Of a DNA stretch of 64,000 nucleotides, positions 31,412-41,059 are shown piece by piece (position 1 is the stretch's first letter; every line of letters begins with the position of its first letter). The notes under the pieces were generated by a model. It saw only the letters and a program-made list of their open reading frames with translations, searched no databases and was not told the DNA's origin. The position numbers and the translations under genes were made by a program. Source of the DNA: Streptomonospora alba (GTDB lineage Bacteria; Actinomycetota; Actinomycetes; Streptosporangiales; Streptosporangiaceae). The stretch lies in NCBI RefSeq assembly GCF_000826685.1, contig NZ_JROO01000004.1, positions 1 to 64,000 on the forward strand, given 5' to 3'.

Positions 31412-32659
31412 ATGAGCGAAACCCCCGAGGCCGTCCGCGCTCCGGGCCGCACCCGGCGCGTGCTGCTGAGCAGCAGCCTGCTCGGCGCCATGTTCCTGAT
31501 GGCCACCAGCGCCATCGGGCCCGGGTTCATCACCCAGACCACCGAGTTCACCGCCCAGCTGGGTGCGGCGTTCGCCTTCGCGATCCTGGTGTCGGTCCTG
31601 ATCGACATCGCCGTCCAACTGAACATCTGGCGTGTCATCGGCGTGGCCGAGACCCGCGCCCAGGACCTGGCCAACAAGGTCCTGCCGGGCGCCGGCTACC
31701 TGCTCGCCGCGCTCATCGTCTTCGGCGGCATCGTGTTCAACGTCGGCAACATCGCCGGAACCGCGCTGGGGCTGGACGCCCTGGCCGGCGTCGACATGAA
31801 GCTCGGCGGCGCGCTGTCGGCGGCCGTCGCCGTGGCGCTGTTCCTGCTGCGCGGCGCGGGTGTGGCCCTGGACCGCATCCTGGTGGTGCTGGGCGTGCTG
31901 ATGATCGGACTGACGCTCTACGTCGCCTTCGTGTCCCGGCCGCCCGTCGGCGAGGCGCTGCGCCAGGCGGTACTGCCCGGCGAACTCGGCGGCGACCTCT
32001 TCCTGGCCACCGTCACCATCATCGGCGGCACCGTCGGCGGCTACATCACCTACGCCGGGGCCCACCGCCTCGTCGACAACGGACAGGGCGGAATCCGCAA
32101 CGTCGCCGCCGTCACCCGGACCTCCGTCATCGGCATCATCGTCACCGGGATCATGCGGGTACTGCTGTTCTTGGCGGTGCTGGGCGTCGTCACCGGCGGG
32201 GCCGTGATCCTCGACTCGCCCAACGCGCCGGCCGCCGCCTTCGCCGCGGCGGCCGGCGAGACCGGCCGGCGCCTGTTCGGCCTGATCATGTGGGCCGCGG
32301 CCATCAGCTCCGTCATCGGAGCCTCCTACACCTCCGTCTCGTTCGTCTCGACGTTCTCCGCCGGGCTCACGCGCAACCGCAACTGGCTCGTGGCCGGGTT
32401 CATCGCGCTGTGCACCGTGCTGTACCTGGCGCTGGGTCAGGCCCCCGAGACCCTGCTCATCCTGGCCGGAGCCCTCAACGGGCTGATCCTCCCGGTGGGG
32501 CTGGGCATCATGCTGTGGGTGGCCGCGCGGCGCCGGCACGACCTGCTGCACGGCTACAGGTACCCGGCCTGGCTGCTGGTCATCGGCGTGCTGGCGTGGC
32601 TGGTCACGATCTACATCGCGGCCAATTCACTGGGCGGCATCGCCGAGCTGTGGGGTTAG
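31412..32659 (+). CDS. Divergent NRAMP-family transporter of an oxoprolinase operon
   Basis: 415 residues with about eleven hydrophobic helices and an NRAMP-like organisation; ATG at 31412 with GGAGG seven bases upstream. The first helix reads [16 protein letters not shown]: the DPGN metal-binding motif of true Mn/Fe NRAMPs is absent, and I find no MPHN-type motif in the sixth helix region. This matches the YcsG-like branch encoded beside oxoprolinase genes in Bacillus. A metal is therefore an unlikely substrate; uptake of 5-oxoproline or a related acid is inferred from the operon (GntR, pxpA, pxpB, pxpC). Confidence 0.85.
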   Translation: MSETPEAVRAPGRTRRVLLSSSLLGAMFLMATSAIGPGFITQTTEFTAQLGAAFAFAILVSVLIDIAVQLNIWRVIGVAETRAQDLANKVLPGAGYLLAALIVFGGIVFNVGNIAGTALGLDALAGVDMKLGGALSAAVAVALFLLRGAGVALDRILVVLGVLMIGLTLYVAFVSRPPVGEALRQAVLPGELGGDLFLATVTIIGGTVGGYITYAGAHRLVDNGQGGIRNVAAVTRTSVIGIIVTGIMRVLLFLAVLGVVTGGAVILDSPNAPAAAFAAAAGETGRRLFGLIMWAAAISSVIGASYTSVSFVSTFSAGLTRNRNWLVAGFIALCTVLYLALGQAPETLLILAGALNGLILPVGLGIMLWVAARRRHDLLHGYRYPAWLLVIGVLAWLVTIYIAANSLGGIAELWG

Positions 32660-32781
32660 CGCGCACCCGCTGCCCGCCGGCGCCCCCGCGGGCCGCTCCG
32701 GCGGGCAGCGGGACTGCGGCCGGGTATCAGTGCGGTAGGCGGCGGCCTGCTGTACGGCGACGGAAAGGAGCGGAAGCGGCA

Positions 32782-33549
32782 GTGTGCATCGATCTCAACG
32801 CGGACCTGGGGGAGAGCTTCGGCAACTGGCGACTCGGCGACGACACGGCGCTGCTGACCATCGTCACCAGCGCCAACGTGGCCTGCGGGTTCCACGCCGG
32901 AGACCCCACGGTGCTGCGCCGGGCCTGTGCCGGAGCCGCCGAGCAGGGCGTGGCCATCGGCGCCCAGGTGGGTTATCGCGACCTGGCCGGATTCGGCCGC
33001 CGGTTCATCGACATGGCACCGGCGGAGCTGACCAACGACGTGCTGTACCAGATCGGCGCCCTGGAGGCGATGGCGCACGCGGCGGGCGAGCGTGTGCGCT
33101 ACGTCAAGCCGCACGGCGCGCTCTACAACGCCATCGTGCGCCACGAGGAGCAGGCGGCGGCGGTCGCCGAGGCGGTGGCGCTCTACGACCCGGACCTGCC
33201 CGTACTGGGCCTGCCCGGGTCGGTGTGGCTGGATCGGGCCGAGCAGGCCGGGCTGCGCACCGTACGCGAGGCCTTCGCCGACCGCGCCTACACGCCCGAG
33301 GGGACCCTGGTTCCCCGGCGGGAGCCGGGCGCGGTGCTGCACGACGCCGAGGAGATCGCCCGGCGCTGCCTGGCCATGGTGCGGGGCGAACCCGTGGCGG
33401 CGATCGACGGCACGCCTGTGCGCATCGACGCCGAGTCGCTGTGCGTGCACGGCGACAGCCCCGGCGCCGTGGAGATCGCCCGCACGGTCGCCGAGCGCCT
33501 GCGCGGCGCCGGCGTCGACCCCGCTCCGTTCACCGCGGTCGGGCGATGA
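32782..33549 (+). CDS. pxpA: 5-oxoprolinase subunit A (LamB/YcsF family)
   Basis: 255 residues from a GTG at 32782. Family motifs: [12 protein letters not shown] at the N-terminus, [33 protein letters not shown] and [14 protein letters not shown]. PxpA with PxpB and PxpC forms the ATP-dependent enzyme that opens 5-oxo-L-proline to glutamate. It lies 122 bases after the transporter gene and is followed by pxpB and pxpC in the common order. Confidence 0.95.
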   Translation: MCIDLNADLGESFGNWRLGDDTALLTIVTSANVACGFHAGDPTVLRRACAGAAEQGVAIGAQVGYRDLAGFGRRFIDMAPAELTNDVLYQIGALEAMAHAAGERVRYVKPHGALYNAIVRHEEQAAAVAEAVALYDPDLPVLGLPGSVWLDRAEQAGLRTVREAFADRAYTPEGTLVPRREPGAVLHDAEEIARRCLAMVRGEPVAAIDGTPVRIDAESLCVHGDSPGAVEIARTVAERLRGAGVDPAPFTAVGR

Positions 33550-33616
33550 GACGGCACGCGAGCGGACCGGGGCGCACCGTCGCAGCGACGGCCCCCGGAC
33601 CGGAGGGAGGCGCGGC

Positions 33617-34324
33617 GTGCGTGTGCTGAGGTGCGCCGATTCCGGCGTCCTGGTGGAGGTCGCCGACCTCGGCGAGGCGCTGGCGTTGCAGGCCGCCCTG
33701 GCGGAGGACCCGCCCGAAGGCGTGAGCGACATCGTCCCCGCGGCCCGCACCGTGCTGCTGCGCATGGACTCCGGCGGCGACGTCGACGCGGTGGCCGCCG
33801 CCGTGGGGCGGCTGCGGCCGCGGCGCGGCAGACGCGCCGCAGCTGGCGAGCTGGAGGTGCCCGTCCAGTACGACGGGCGGGACCTCGCCGACATCGCCGA
33901 GCTGACCGGGCTCAGCGAGCGCGAGGTGGTCCGTGCCCACACCGGAGCCGAGTGGACTGTCGCGTTCTGCGGATTCGCGCCCGGATTCGGCTATCTGGTC
34001 TGCGACGACACCCGGCTGCACGTACCCCGCCGCAGTGAGGCGCGTGCCCGCGTGCCGGCCGGTGCGGTGGCACTGGCGGGCGAGTTCAGCGGGATCTACC
34101 CGCGCGCCTCGCCGGGCGGCTGGCAGCTGCTCGGCAGCACCGAGCTGGTGACCTGGGACCTGGAGCGCGACCCGCCCGCGCTGCTGCGCCCCGGTGTGCG
34201 GGTGCGTTTCCGAGAGGAGCCGCCCCGACCCGACCGCCGAGGCACAGCAGGAACCGGCGCCACGCGGCGCGACGCACGCCAAGCGCAGAGCGAAGGGGGC
34301 ACCCGCGCCGATGCCGGCAGTTGA
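33617..34324 (+). CDS. pxpB: 5-oxoprolinase subunit B (KipI family)
   Basis: 235 residues; GTG at 33617 with GGAGGGAGG close upstream. The KipI/allophanate hydrolase subunit 1 signature is in TVAFCGFAPGFGYLVC, followed by RVPAGAVALAGEFSGIYP and SPGGWQLLG. The last ~30 residues are a charged extension rich in Arg, Ala and Thr that overlaps the start of pxpC. Works with PxpA and PxpC in ATP-dependent 5-oxoproline hydrolysis. Confidence 0.94.
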   Translation: MRVLRCADSGVLVEVADLGEALALQAALAEDPPEGVSDIVPAARTVLLRMDSGGDVDAVAAAVGRLRPRRGRRAAAGELEVPVQYDGRDLADIAELTGLSEREVVRAHTGAEWTVAFCGFAPGFGYLVCDDTRLHVPRRSEARARVPAGAVALAGEFSGIYPRASPGGWQLLGSTELVTWDLERDPPALLRPGVRVRFREEPPRPDRRGTAGTGATRRDARQAQSEGGTRADAGS

Positions 34325-35165
34325 AGTGGTGCGCACCGGAGCGCTGACCACCGTGCAGGACAGCGGCCGCCGCGGGCACGCAGCGCTGGGCGTGGGCGGC
34401 TCCGGCGCCGCCGACGCCGCCTCTTACGACCTGGCCAACCGGTTGCTGGCCAACCCCGAGGGCGCCGCCGCGCTGGAGGTGACCATGGGCGGGCTGGTGC
34501 TGCGGGCGCGCGGCGGGGTCACGGCGGCCGTCACCGGAGCTCCCTGCCCCGTCACCGTCGACGGGCGCGGCGCGGCCCCCGACACCGTCCTGCACCTGCC
34601 CGACGGCGCCGAGCTGCGCCTCGGTGCCCCGCCCAGCGGCCTGCGCAGCTACGTCGCTGTGCGCGGCGGGCTGGAGGTGCCGCCGGTACTGGGCTCGCGC
34701 AGCACCGACACGCTGGCCGGGCTGGGGCCGCCGCGGCCCGAGCCGGGCACGGTGCTGCCGGTCGGTCCGCCGCCGGACGGGCTGCCGGCGGCCGATTGGG
34801 TGCCCTCCCGCCCGTTTCCCGCGGGAGAACTGAGCCTGCGCATCGTTCCCGGCCCGCGCGACGACTGGTTCCGCGAGGACGCCCTCGGCCTGCTGCGCTC
34901 CTCGACCTACGAGGTCACCGATCGCAGCGACCGCATCGGAGCGCGCCTATGGGGCCCGCCGCTGGTCCGGCGGGCCGGCGGCGAACTGCCCAGTGAGGGG
35001 ATGGTCCCCGGCTCGCTCCAGGTTCCGCCCGAAGGGCGGCCTGTGCTGTTCTTGGCCGACCACCCCGTGACGGGCGGGTACCCGGTGATCGCCGTTGTGG
35101 TCGCAGCCGACGTCTGCCGAGCGGCCCAGGCCCGCCCGGGTACCGGATTGACGTTTCGCCTGTGA
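34311..35165 (+). CDS. pxpC: 5-oxoprolinase subunit C (KipA family)
   Basis: 284 residues from the ATG at 34311, which lies 14 bases inside the end of pxpB. Family motifs are TTVQDSGRRGHAALGVGGSG, SYVAVRGGLEVPPVLGSRS, DRSDRIGARLWGP and SEGMVPGSLQVPP. Third subunit of the ATP-dependent 5-oxoprolinase; translation is coupled to pxpB by the overlap. Confidence 0.95.
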   Translation: MPAVEVVRTGALTTVQDSGRRGHAALGVGGSGAADAASYDLANRLLANPEGAAALEVTMGGLVLRARGGVTAAVTGAPCPVTVDGRGAAPDTVLHLPDGAELRLGAPPSGLRSYVAVRGGLEVPPVLGSRSTDTLAGLGPPRPEPGTVLPVGPPPDGLPAADWVPSRPFPAGELSLRIVPGPRDDWFREDALGLLRSSTYEVTDRSDRIGARLWGPPLVRRAGGELPSEGMVPGSLQVPPEGRPVLFLADHPVTGGYPVIAVVVAADVCRAAQARPGTGLTFRL

Positions 35166-35453
35166 GTGCCGCGGACGGAGCAGGAGTGCGGGCGGGCCGA
35201 TGCGGCCGAGTCCGGGGAGGGCGGGGGCGGGCGTCGCCGGGCGCCGGGCTCGGGACCCGCTCGGCGCGGCCGACGGGCGCGGCGGACCGCACCGGTCGGA
35301 CCGCGCCGAAGGGCAGGGCCGCCCGCGAGTCGGGTGGCGCGCCGTCCGGGCCGGAGCGCCGGGCCTCGGCGCGCCGGATCCGGCTCAGAGAGACGTCGCG
35401 CCGCGGTCGCGCCGCGCGGCCGTTCGCGAGCGAGTGAATCCGGAGGTTCCGCC

Positions 35454-36278
35454 GTGTCCGATACCGCAGCCCAGCGAGGCACCGCCCCCGCCATCCCCGA
35501 CACCCCGGCGGGGCTCGCGCCCGCACAGGCACGCGAGCTGTTCCGCTCCGGGGTGCGCGCGCCGACCGCCGGCTACAGCGCCGGCTACACCCAGGCCAAC
35601 CTGATCGCCCTTCCCCGCGATCTGGCTTTCGACTTCCTGCTGTTCGCCCAGCGCAACCCCAAGCCGTGCCCGGTACTGGAGGTCACCGAGCCCGGGGAGA
35701 CCTCGGCCCCGATATTCGCGGGCGACCTGCGTACGGACCTGCCCGCATATCGGATCTACGAGCACGGCCGACTGGTCGCCGAGGAGACCGACGCCACCGG
35801 CCACTGGCGCGCCGACCTCGTCGCGTTCCTGATCGGCTGCAGCTTCACCTTCGAAACGCCGATGCTGGAAGCCGGTATCCCCGTGCGCCACATCGAGACC
35901 GGCGGCAACGTCGCGATGTACACGACCGACCGGCAGTGCCGCCCGGCCGGCCGGCTGTCGGGTCCGCTCGTGGTATCGATGCGGCCGGTCCCGGCCGAGC
36001 GCGTGGCCGACGCGGTGCGCATTACGTCGCGCTATCCGTCCGTCCACGGAGCACCGGTGCACGTGGGCGATCCCGCGGCGCTGGGCATCGCCGATCCGGA
36101 CACCCCCGATTTCGGCGACCCGGTCGAGGTGCGCCCCGGTGAAGTGCCGGTGTTCTGGGCCTGCGGGGTCACGCCGCAGGCGGCCGTCATGGCATCGGCG
36201 CCGGAGTTCGCCATCGCCCACGCCCCCGGGCACATGGCCGTCACCGACGCCCGCGACGCCGACCACCAGGTGCCCTGA
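35454..36278 (+). CDS. DUF1445 / D-glutamate cyclase-like putative hydro-lyase
   Basis: 274 residues from a GTG at 35454 with GGAGG seven bases upstream. Sequence typical of the YcsI-like family: [57 protein letters not shown] and [13 protein letters not shown]. Members are annotated as putative hydro-lyases and are related to one domain of the mammalian D-glutamate cyclase protein. Its place after pxpABC suggests that it feeds or scavenges 5-oxoproline, or handles the D-isomer. The 288-bp gap to pxpC holds no gene. Confidence 0.85.
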   Translation: MSDTAAQRGTAPAIPDTPAGLAPAQARELFRSGVRAPTAGYSAGYTQANLIALPRDLAFDFLLFAQRNPKPCPVLEVTEPGETSAPIFAGDLRTDLPAYRIYEHGRLVAEETDATGHWRADLVAFLIGCSFTFETPMLEAGIPVRHIETGGNVAMYTTDRQCRPAGRLSGPLVVSMRPVPAERVADAVRITSRYPSVHGAPVHVGDPAALGIADPDTPDFGDPVEVRPGEVPVFWACGVTPQAAVMASAPEFAIAHAPGHMAVTDARDADHQVP

Positions 36279-36346
36279 GCCGCGTCGGGTGCCGCCGGGG
36301 CGGGTTGAGGTCGGCGCGGTCGGCCGGGCGGGCCCGACCGGCTGCC

Positions 36347-38302
36347 TCAGGGCGCCAGCGTGTAGCGCCCGAGTTCGCGCACGCTCGGCCGCGGGACCTC
36401 GTTGGGTGTCAGCCGCTGCACCGTGCGCTTGGCCAGCGGCGAGTGCGACCACACCACTTCGGCGCTGCGTCCGTCCAGCACCAGTGTCGCCAGGGCGTTG
36501 TCGTACCAGGGGCCGCCCTGCATGCGCCAGCGCAGCGGGGACCGGGGCACCCTCGCGGCGCGGGCCAGGAGGGAGCCGATCAGGCCGGTGATCCCGCGGG
36601 CGCTGAGCCAGGTCAGCCGGCGCAGGAGCGGCGGCATCCGGTTGCACGTGGGCGAGCACACCAGCTGGGCGATGCTCGCGGGCGCGCCCCTGCCGCCGTC
36701 GGCGGCGTGCGCCCGCGCGAGATAGGAGAAGTGGACGTCGCCGCCGAGGAGCAGCACGCTGGCGGGCGGCGCGCCGCGCTCACCTCCCGCGACCCGCAGC
36801 AGGGAGTCGCCCACCGAGCGGAACGAGGACTGGAACGCCGCCCAGTGCTCCAGGTCGATCGCCTGGCGGAGATTCTCGCCGGGGCCGCGCAGCGCCTGCC
36901 CCCACGCGCCGGCGCACACGGCTTCGTTCCAGGCCTCCAGGTAGTGCACGCCCGGGGGCAGCATGAAGGGCAGAGTGCTGGCCACGACGAGGTGGTCGAC
37001 CTCGCCGGTGAGCTGCTCGTCCAGCCACGCCGCCTCCTTGGGGTCGAGGATGCGGCGCCGGGCGTCGTCGTCGACGACGCGGCCGCAGCGGGTGTCGATC
37101 ATCAGAAGGCGGTTGCGGCCGATGTCGAAGCGGAAGCTCCACTTGTAGCTCTCGGCCTCCTGATGAGCGCGCCAGGCGAAGGCGTCGAGTACCTCGGCAG
37201 CGTCGCCGGCGCCGGGGGCGGCGTCGGCGTGCGGGACTGCCCCGGTCGGCGGCTGCGGCGGTGGCACCGCGGGGCTCTCGCCGGGCGGCGGGGTCACCTG
37301 GACGGCTCCGCCCCCGTCGTCGCCGGCCTCGTACTCGGCGTCCTGGGCGGCCGCCACCGGGGTTTCGGGGGCCGCCTCCGATGCGGGGGAGGGGGCGGCG
37401 GCCGCGCCGCCGCTCACCCGGGCGACCTCGGCGAAGACCGGGTCGGCCGCTCGGTGGTCGGGCGAGAGGTTGCCCAGGTGCTGGTAGATCCAGTAAGCGC
37501 CCAGGCCGGCGGTGATGCGCGGCCGCCACCACGGATTGCGGGCCATCTTTTCGCGCCAGGCGCCCGAGGTGTTCCAGTCGTCGCGGATGTCGTGGTCGTC
37601 GAACAGCATCAAGGTGGGCACCGTCGACAGCAGCCACCGGATGTCGGGATCCGACCAGGCCTGGCGGTACAGCTCGGCGTATTCGTCGAAGGAGACGACC
37701 TCGTCCGGAGGCGGATCGTGGCGTGCCGAACGGCTTGCGGCGGTCGCCCGGCGCTCCGCGAGGAACTCCCGCATGCTCGGCTGCAGCTTGTCGGCGTAGA
37801 CCTGGTCGCCGATGAGCAGCAGCAGCGACGGCTCGACCTCGTGCTCAGGGGCGCGTCCGGCCGGTGCGCCGCCGTCGCCGGGGGAGCCCTCGCTTCGCTC
37901 CCCGGCCAGCCGCAGCGCGTAGGCGCGCAGCATGTCCACGCCGTAGCGCAGGACCGCGGCGCGCGAGTGGTCGGAGGGAGTGTGGCAGGAGCCGAAGAGG
38001 ATCCGGGTGGAGGAGGACGGATCGAGGGTGCATACCAGGCTCGGCGGGTGCGGAGCGTCGGGCCGCGGCCACACGGTCTCGGCGTCCAGGCGCACCTCGT
38101 AGGGCAGGGCGGCGCCCGGGGCCAGGCCGCGCAGGTCGCACAGCGCGTAGTGGTGCCCGTGGACGGTGAACGTGCGAGAGCGCGCGGTATGCCCGCCGGC
38201 GGAGACGGTGACCTCGCACGGCGCCTCGGTCTCGACCCAGACGGTGGCGGTCGTATCCGTCACGTGCCGCAGCAGCGGACCGAGGCGCAGGCCGATGCCC
38301 AC
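36347..38302 (-). CDS. PhoD-like phosphodiesterase/phosphatase
   Basis: 651 residues from a GTG at 38302 with GGGAGG just upstream. The PhoD metallophosphatase motifs are visible: GSCHTPSD, GDQVYADKL, FDDHDIRDDWN and GGDVHFSYLARAH. A Pro/Ala-rich, acidic insertion of about 75 residues (near 36347+1050 to +1270) interrupts the middle and should loop out. There is no Tat or Sec signal, in contrast to secreted PhoD, so a cytoplasmic location is likely. Monocistronic, divergent from the YjbQ-family gene. Confidence 0.88.
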   Translation of the reverse strand: MGIGLRLGPLLRHVTDTTATVWVETEAPCEVTVSAGGHTARSRTFTVHGHHYALCDLRGLAPGAALPYEVRLDAETVWPRPDAPHPPSLVCTLDPSSSTRILFGSCHTPSDHSRAAVLRYGVDMLRAYALRLAGERSEGSPGDGGAPAGRAPEHEVEPSLLLLIGDQVYADKLQPSMREFLAERRATAASRSARHDPPPDEVVSFDEYAELYRQAWSDPDIRWLLSTVPTLMLFDDHDIRDDWNTSGAWREKMARNPWWRPRITAGLGAYWIYQHLGNLSPDHRAADPVFAEVARVSGGAAAAPSPASEAAPETPVAAAQDAEYEAGDDGGGAVQVTPPPGESPAVPPPQPPTGAVPHADAAPGAGDAAEVLDAFAWRAHQEAESYKWSFRFDIGRNRLLMIDTRCGRVVDDDARRRILDPKEAAWLDEQLTGEVDHLVVASTLPFMLPPGVHYLEAWNEAVCAGAWGQALRGPGENLRQAIDLEHWAAFQSSFRSVGDSLLRVAGGERGAPPASVLLLGGDVHFSYLARAHAADGGRGAPASIAQLVCSPTCNRMPPLLRRLTWLSARGITGLIGSLLARAARVPRSPLRWRMQGGPWYDNALATLVLDGRSAEVVWSHSPLAKRTVQRLTPNEVPRPSVRELGRYTLAP

Positions 38303-38457
38303 TCTTCCTCCCTTTCCTGTGGCGTCGTTCGCCGGTTCGAAACGAGCGCTGGCGCGCCCGACCTTCTCGAGTATGGCGGCCCCGGCCGCAGGCGGCCACC
38401 GCCGATCCGCGGCCTGTGGAGGTTGCAGCGGGCTGCGGAGTGGGTACGCGTTGCGGC

Positions 38458-38871
38458 ATGCGGACAAAACTTCTCGACCTGCGCACGGGCGGGACCGAGA
38501 GCATCACCGACATCACCGACATGTGCCGGGATTTCGTCTCCGAGGGTGGCGGCGACGGCTTGTTGAACGTGTTCGTGCCCCACGCCACGGCAGGCGTGAC
38601 GATCATGGAGTTGGGAGCTGGATCCGACGACGACCTGCTCGCGCTGTTGGGCGACCTGCTGCCGAAGGACGACCGCTGGCGGCACCGGCACGGCTCCCAG
38701 GGCCACGGGCGCGACCACGTGATACCTGCCCTCGTACCGCCCCAAGCCACGGTACCCGTGGTCGGCGGTCGCCTTGAGCTGGGAACATGGCAGTCCATCG
38801 CGCTGGTCGACACCAACGTCGACAATCCGAGCAGGCATGTCCGCCTCTCGTTCTTGACGGGCGCGGGATAG
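38458..38871 (+). CDS. YjbQ/UPF0047 family protein
   Basis: 137 residues from the ATG at 38458. The UPF0047 signature is clear: DGLLNVFVPHATAGVTIMEL, WRHRHGSQGHGRDHVIPALV and LGTWQSIALVDTNV. Members include E. coli YjbQ, reported to have weak thiamin-phosphate synthase activity; the true reaction is not settled. Single gene, divergent from the PhoD-like phosphatase. Confidence 0.9.
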   Translation: MRTKLLDLRTGGTESITDITDMCRDFVSEGGGDGLLNVFVPHATAGVTIMELGAGSDDDLLALLGDLLPKDDRWRHRHGSQGHGRDHVIPALVPPQATVPVVGGRLELGTWQSIALVDTNVDNPSRHVRLSFLTGAG

Positions 38872-39059
38872 CGACCAGGATGGGAAGTGCAGTGCAGTAC
38901 AACCTCAGGGCGCAGGCGCGTTGACGGATCAGGTCCCCAGCGTGTGAACTTAGCCCTCAACAGCGGGGTCGCCCCGGTGATACGGGACCGCGCACGGTCG
39001 ACCCGCCGGCACAGGAGCGGGACCGGCCCGAACAGCAGAACTTGTGGAGGAGGACTTTC

Positions 39060-39491
39060 GTGAGCGCGACCGCGGGCCAGGCACAAAGCGAACGTGGCCT
39101 GGCCGATCGACTCGGATTCAAACCGGGTCAGGTGGTGCAGGAATTCTTGTTCGACGATGACGTGGACGAGGAGCTGCGAGCCTCGATCGCCGAGCGCACC
39201 GGCGAGGAGTTGGTCGACGAGGATTACGACGGCGTCGTCGATTCCGCGCTGCTGTGGTGGCGGGGCGACGAGGAGGACGACCTCACCGATGTCCTCGTCG
39301 ACGTCCTCGGCGCCGTCGAGGGAGGGGGCATCATTCTCGTGCTGACCCCCAAGCCCGGCCGGGAGGGCCACGTCTCGCCGAGCGAGGTTTCCGAGGCGGC
39401 CTCCACGGCCGGACTCTCGCAGACCAGCGCCGTGAGCGCGGGCCCGAACTGGTCGGGAACGCGACTCGTCGCGCCGAAGGTGCAGCGCTGA
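39060..39491 (+). CDS. DUF3052 family protein
   Basis: 143 residues; GTG at 39060 directly after GGAGGAGG. The protein is strongly acidic and matches the actinobacterial DUF3052 family: LADRLGFKPGQVVQEFLFDDD, VVDSALLWWRGDEEDDLTD and ILVLTPKPGREGHVSPSEV. It precedes a one-cysteine peroxiredoxin, the same order as M. tuberculosis Rv2239c-ahpE, so the pairing is conserved; function is unknown. Confidence 0.9.
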   Translation: MSATAGQAQSERGLADRLGFKPGQVVQEFLFDDDVDEELRASIAERTGEELVDEDYDGVVDSALLWWRGDEEDDLTDVLVDVLGAVEGGGIILVLTPKPGREGHVSPSEVSEAASTAGLSQTSAVSAGPNWSGTRLVAPKVQR

Positions 39492-39621
39492 GCAGGTCCC
39501 GTCCCCGGCCGCGACGGCATCGGCGGAGCGGATTGCCTTAGGGTGACCCGCGAGTGTGCCGTCCGCCGGCAGCGGCGGGCGGCACACCACCCGTGCCCGC
39601 ACGCTCGCATGAGGGGACCCG

Positions 39622-40083
39622 ATGCCGATCGAACCCGGCAGGCCTGCACCGGACTTCGAGCTGTCCGATCAACACGGCCAGACCGTGCGCCTCGCCGACT
39701 TCGTCGGCCGAAGGAACGTGGTCCTGGTCTTCTACCCGCTGGCGTTCTCCGGCGTGTGCCAGGGCGAGCTGCTCGCGCTGCGCGAGGCCTCGGCCGACCT
39801 CGTCAACGACCGTGTCCAGCTTCTGACGGTCTCGGTCGACTCCATGTTCGCCCACCGCGTCTGGGCCGAGCGGGAGAGTCTGGAGTTCCCCCTGCTCTCG
39901 GACTTCTGGCCGCACGGCGGGACCGCTCAGGCCTACGGGGTATTCGACGAAACGCGGGGCGTGGCGCGGCGTGCGACCTTCGTCATCGACACCGGGGGCG
40001 TCGTCCGCTGGAGGGTCGTCAACCCGATCTCCGAATCCCGCGACGTCGACGACTACCGCAAGGCCCTCGCCGAACTGGCCTGA
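39622..40083 (+). CDS. ahpE: AhpE-like one-cysteine peroxiredoxin
   Basis: 153 residues. The peroxidatic cysteine is in PLAFSGVCQGEL, matching AhpE. Reduces peroxides and peroxynitrite using mycothiol- or mycoredoxin-type partners in actinobacteria. It follows the DUF3052 gene by 130 bases and precedes tRNA-Val; the conserved neighbourhood supports the AhpE assignment. Confidence 0.92.
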   Translation: MPIEPGRPAPDFELSDQHGQTVRLADFVGRRNVVLVFYPLAFSGVCQGELLALREASADLVNDRVQLLTVSVDSMFAHRVWAERESLEFPLLSDFWPHGGTAQAYGVFDETRGVARRATFVIDTGGVVRWRVVNPISESRDVDDYRKALAELA

Positions 40084-40162
40084 GTCTCTGCATCGCGAGC
40101 GCCCCCACCACCCCGCGAACCCGGTACGATTTCCCTGTCACCGGATCGGCACGACCACATCC

Positions 40163-40235
40163 GGGCGTGTAGCTCAGTTGGTAGAGCCCCCGCCTTACAA
40201 GCGGGTGGTCGGAGGTTCGAGTCCTCTCGCGCCCA
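40163..40235 (+). tRNA. tRNA-Val (anticodon TAC)
   Basis: 73 bases fold into a full cloverleaf: acceptor GGGCGTG/CGCGCCC (one T-G pair), D-arm GCTC...GAGC, anticodon stem CCCGC/GCGGG with loop CTTACAA (anticodon TAC at 40196-40198, reading GTA codons), and T-arm GGAGG-TTCGAGT-CCTCT. CCA is not encoded. It borders the accessory zone. Confidence 0.97.
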
Positions 40236-40253
40236 CCCTCCACAAGCATAGAG

Positions 40254-40291
40254 AACGCCCCCTGGCCTGCGTAGACAGGCCAGGGGGCGTT
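40254..40291 (+). terminator. Terminator after tRNA-Val
   Basis: AACGCCCCCTGGCCTG pairs perfectly over 16 bp with CAGGCCAGGGGGCGTT around the loop CGTAGA, 18 bases beyond the tRNA. Confidence 0.85.
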
Positions 40292-40364
40292 GTCATGCGT
40301 CGGTGGTAGTCGGTGTGCGACCGGGGGCCTCGGTGGAGGACCGCGGCCAATACACGGCCACGTT

Positions 40365-40640
40365 TCACCCGTGGCCGTGGCGCCCGTAGGCCTCCGCGAT
40401 CTGCTTCTTGGCTCGCTCCTCCTCGCCGACCAGGCACTTGACGTAGATCTTCTTCAGCACCGCGACACTGTGGCCAGCCCACCGGGCTACCAGCGTCTCC
40501 GAGACCCCGGCGTTCAGCCACATGGAGACGCATGTGTGGCGGAGCGCGTAGGGCGTCCCCGGCCATGGTGGCGAAAAGGCTGGGCGCCATCGGCGCGAGC
40601 AGCTGCAGCAGTGGGTGTCGCCTTGATCGGTCGGGCGGGT
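40365..40640 (-). pseudogene. Remnant of a tyrosine integrase (C-terminal part)
   Basis: Too short to stand as a gene, but one minus-strand frame ending at the TGA at 40365 encodes the C-terminal catalytic part of a phage/ICE-type tyrosine recombinase: PGTPYALRHTCVSMWLNAGV, then WAGHSVAVLKKIY, i.e. the RHT and GHS catalytic blocks and the tyrosine. Upstream the frame degenerates and meets a stop near 40640; the N-terminal three quarters are missing. Its position just after tRNA-Val, pointing toward it, is the arrangement left by an element that integrated into the tRNA 3' end. No duplicate of the tRNA end was noticed in the window. Confidence 0.8.
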
Positions 40641-40991
40641 AGATCAGAACGCTCTCGGGACGGGGTCCTCAGCGAGGGCCCAGCGCCGGTGTCGAAGTCG
40701 ACTCCGTCCTGCGGGTCAGCAAACCCTACGAGGAACGGCGCGCGTACGCAGCTGTTCCGATGACCGTTGGCTGTCACGCAGCCGCGCTAGTTGTTCTGTC
40801 CCGGGAGGTTGGTAACGCGGCCGGTGGATGGTTCGGGCCGGCGTCCGCCGGTTGCGGTGGGCGGATGGCCGGGCGCCTGACGGGGCGGCGAGGGCTGCGG
40901 GTGGTTCGGGCCGGTGCTGGGAGCGGTACTGGTGCCGGGCCGTGCACGCCTGATGCCGCCCCCGGGGCGCGCCGGGGGTGAACCCGCCGCG

Positions 40992-41038
40992 CTTCTTCCG
41001 CGATACGGGCTCCGGCGGGGTGATTCGCCCGGTTCGCC
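40992..41038. repeat. Intergenic repeat element, copy 1
   Basis: CTTCTTCCG, 14 bases, then the 17-mer GCGGGGTGATTCGCCCG (41015-41031) and TCGCCC. The same layout recurs at 61025-61073. The 17-mer can form a short hairpin (CGGG/CCCG). Confidence 0.55.
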
Positions 41039-41059
41039 CCGCTCTATCGCCCGCATCAG

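Noticed and set aside
40195-40590. A 131-codon minus-strand frame overlapping tRNA-Val as a gene
   Set aside because: It runs through the tRNA and terminator, and the integrase homology is in a different frame.
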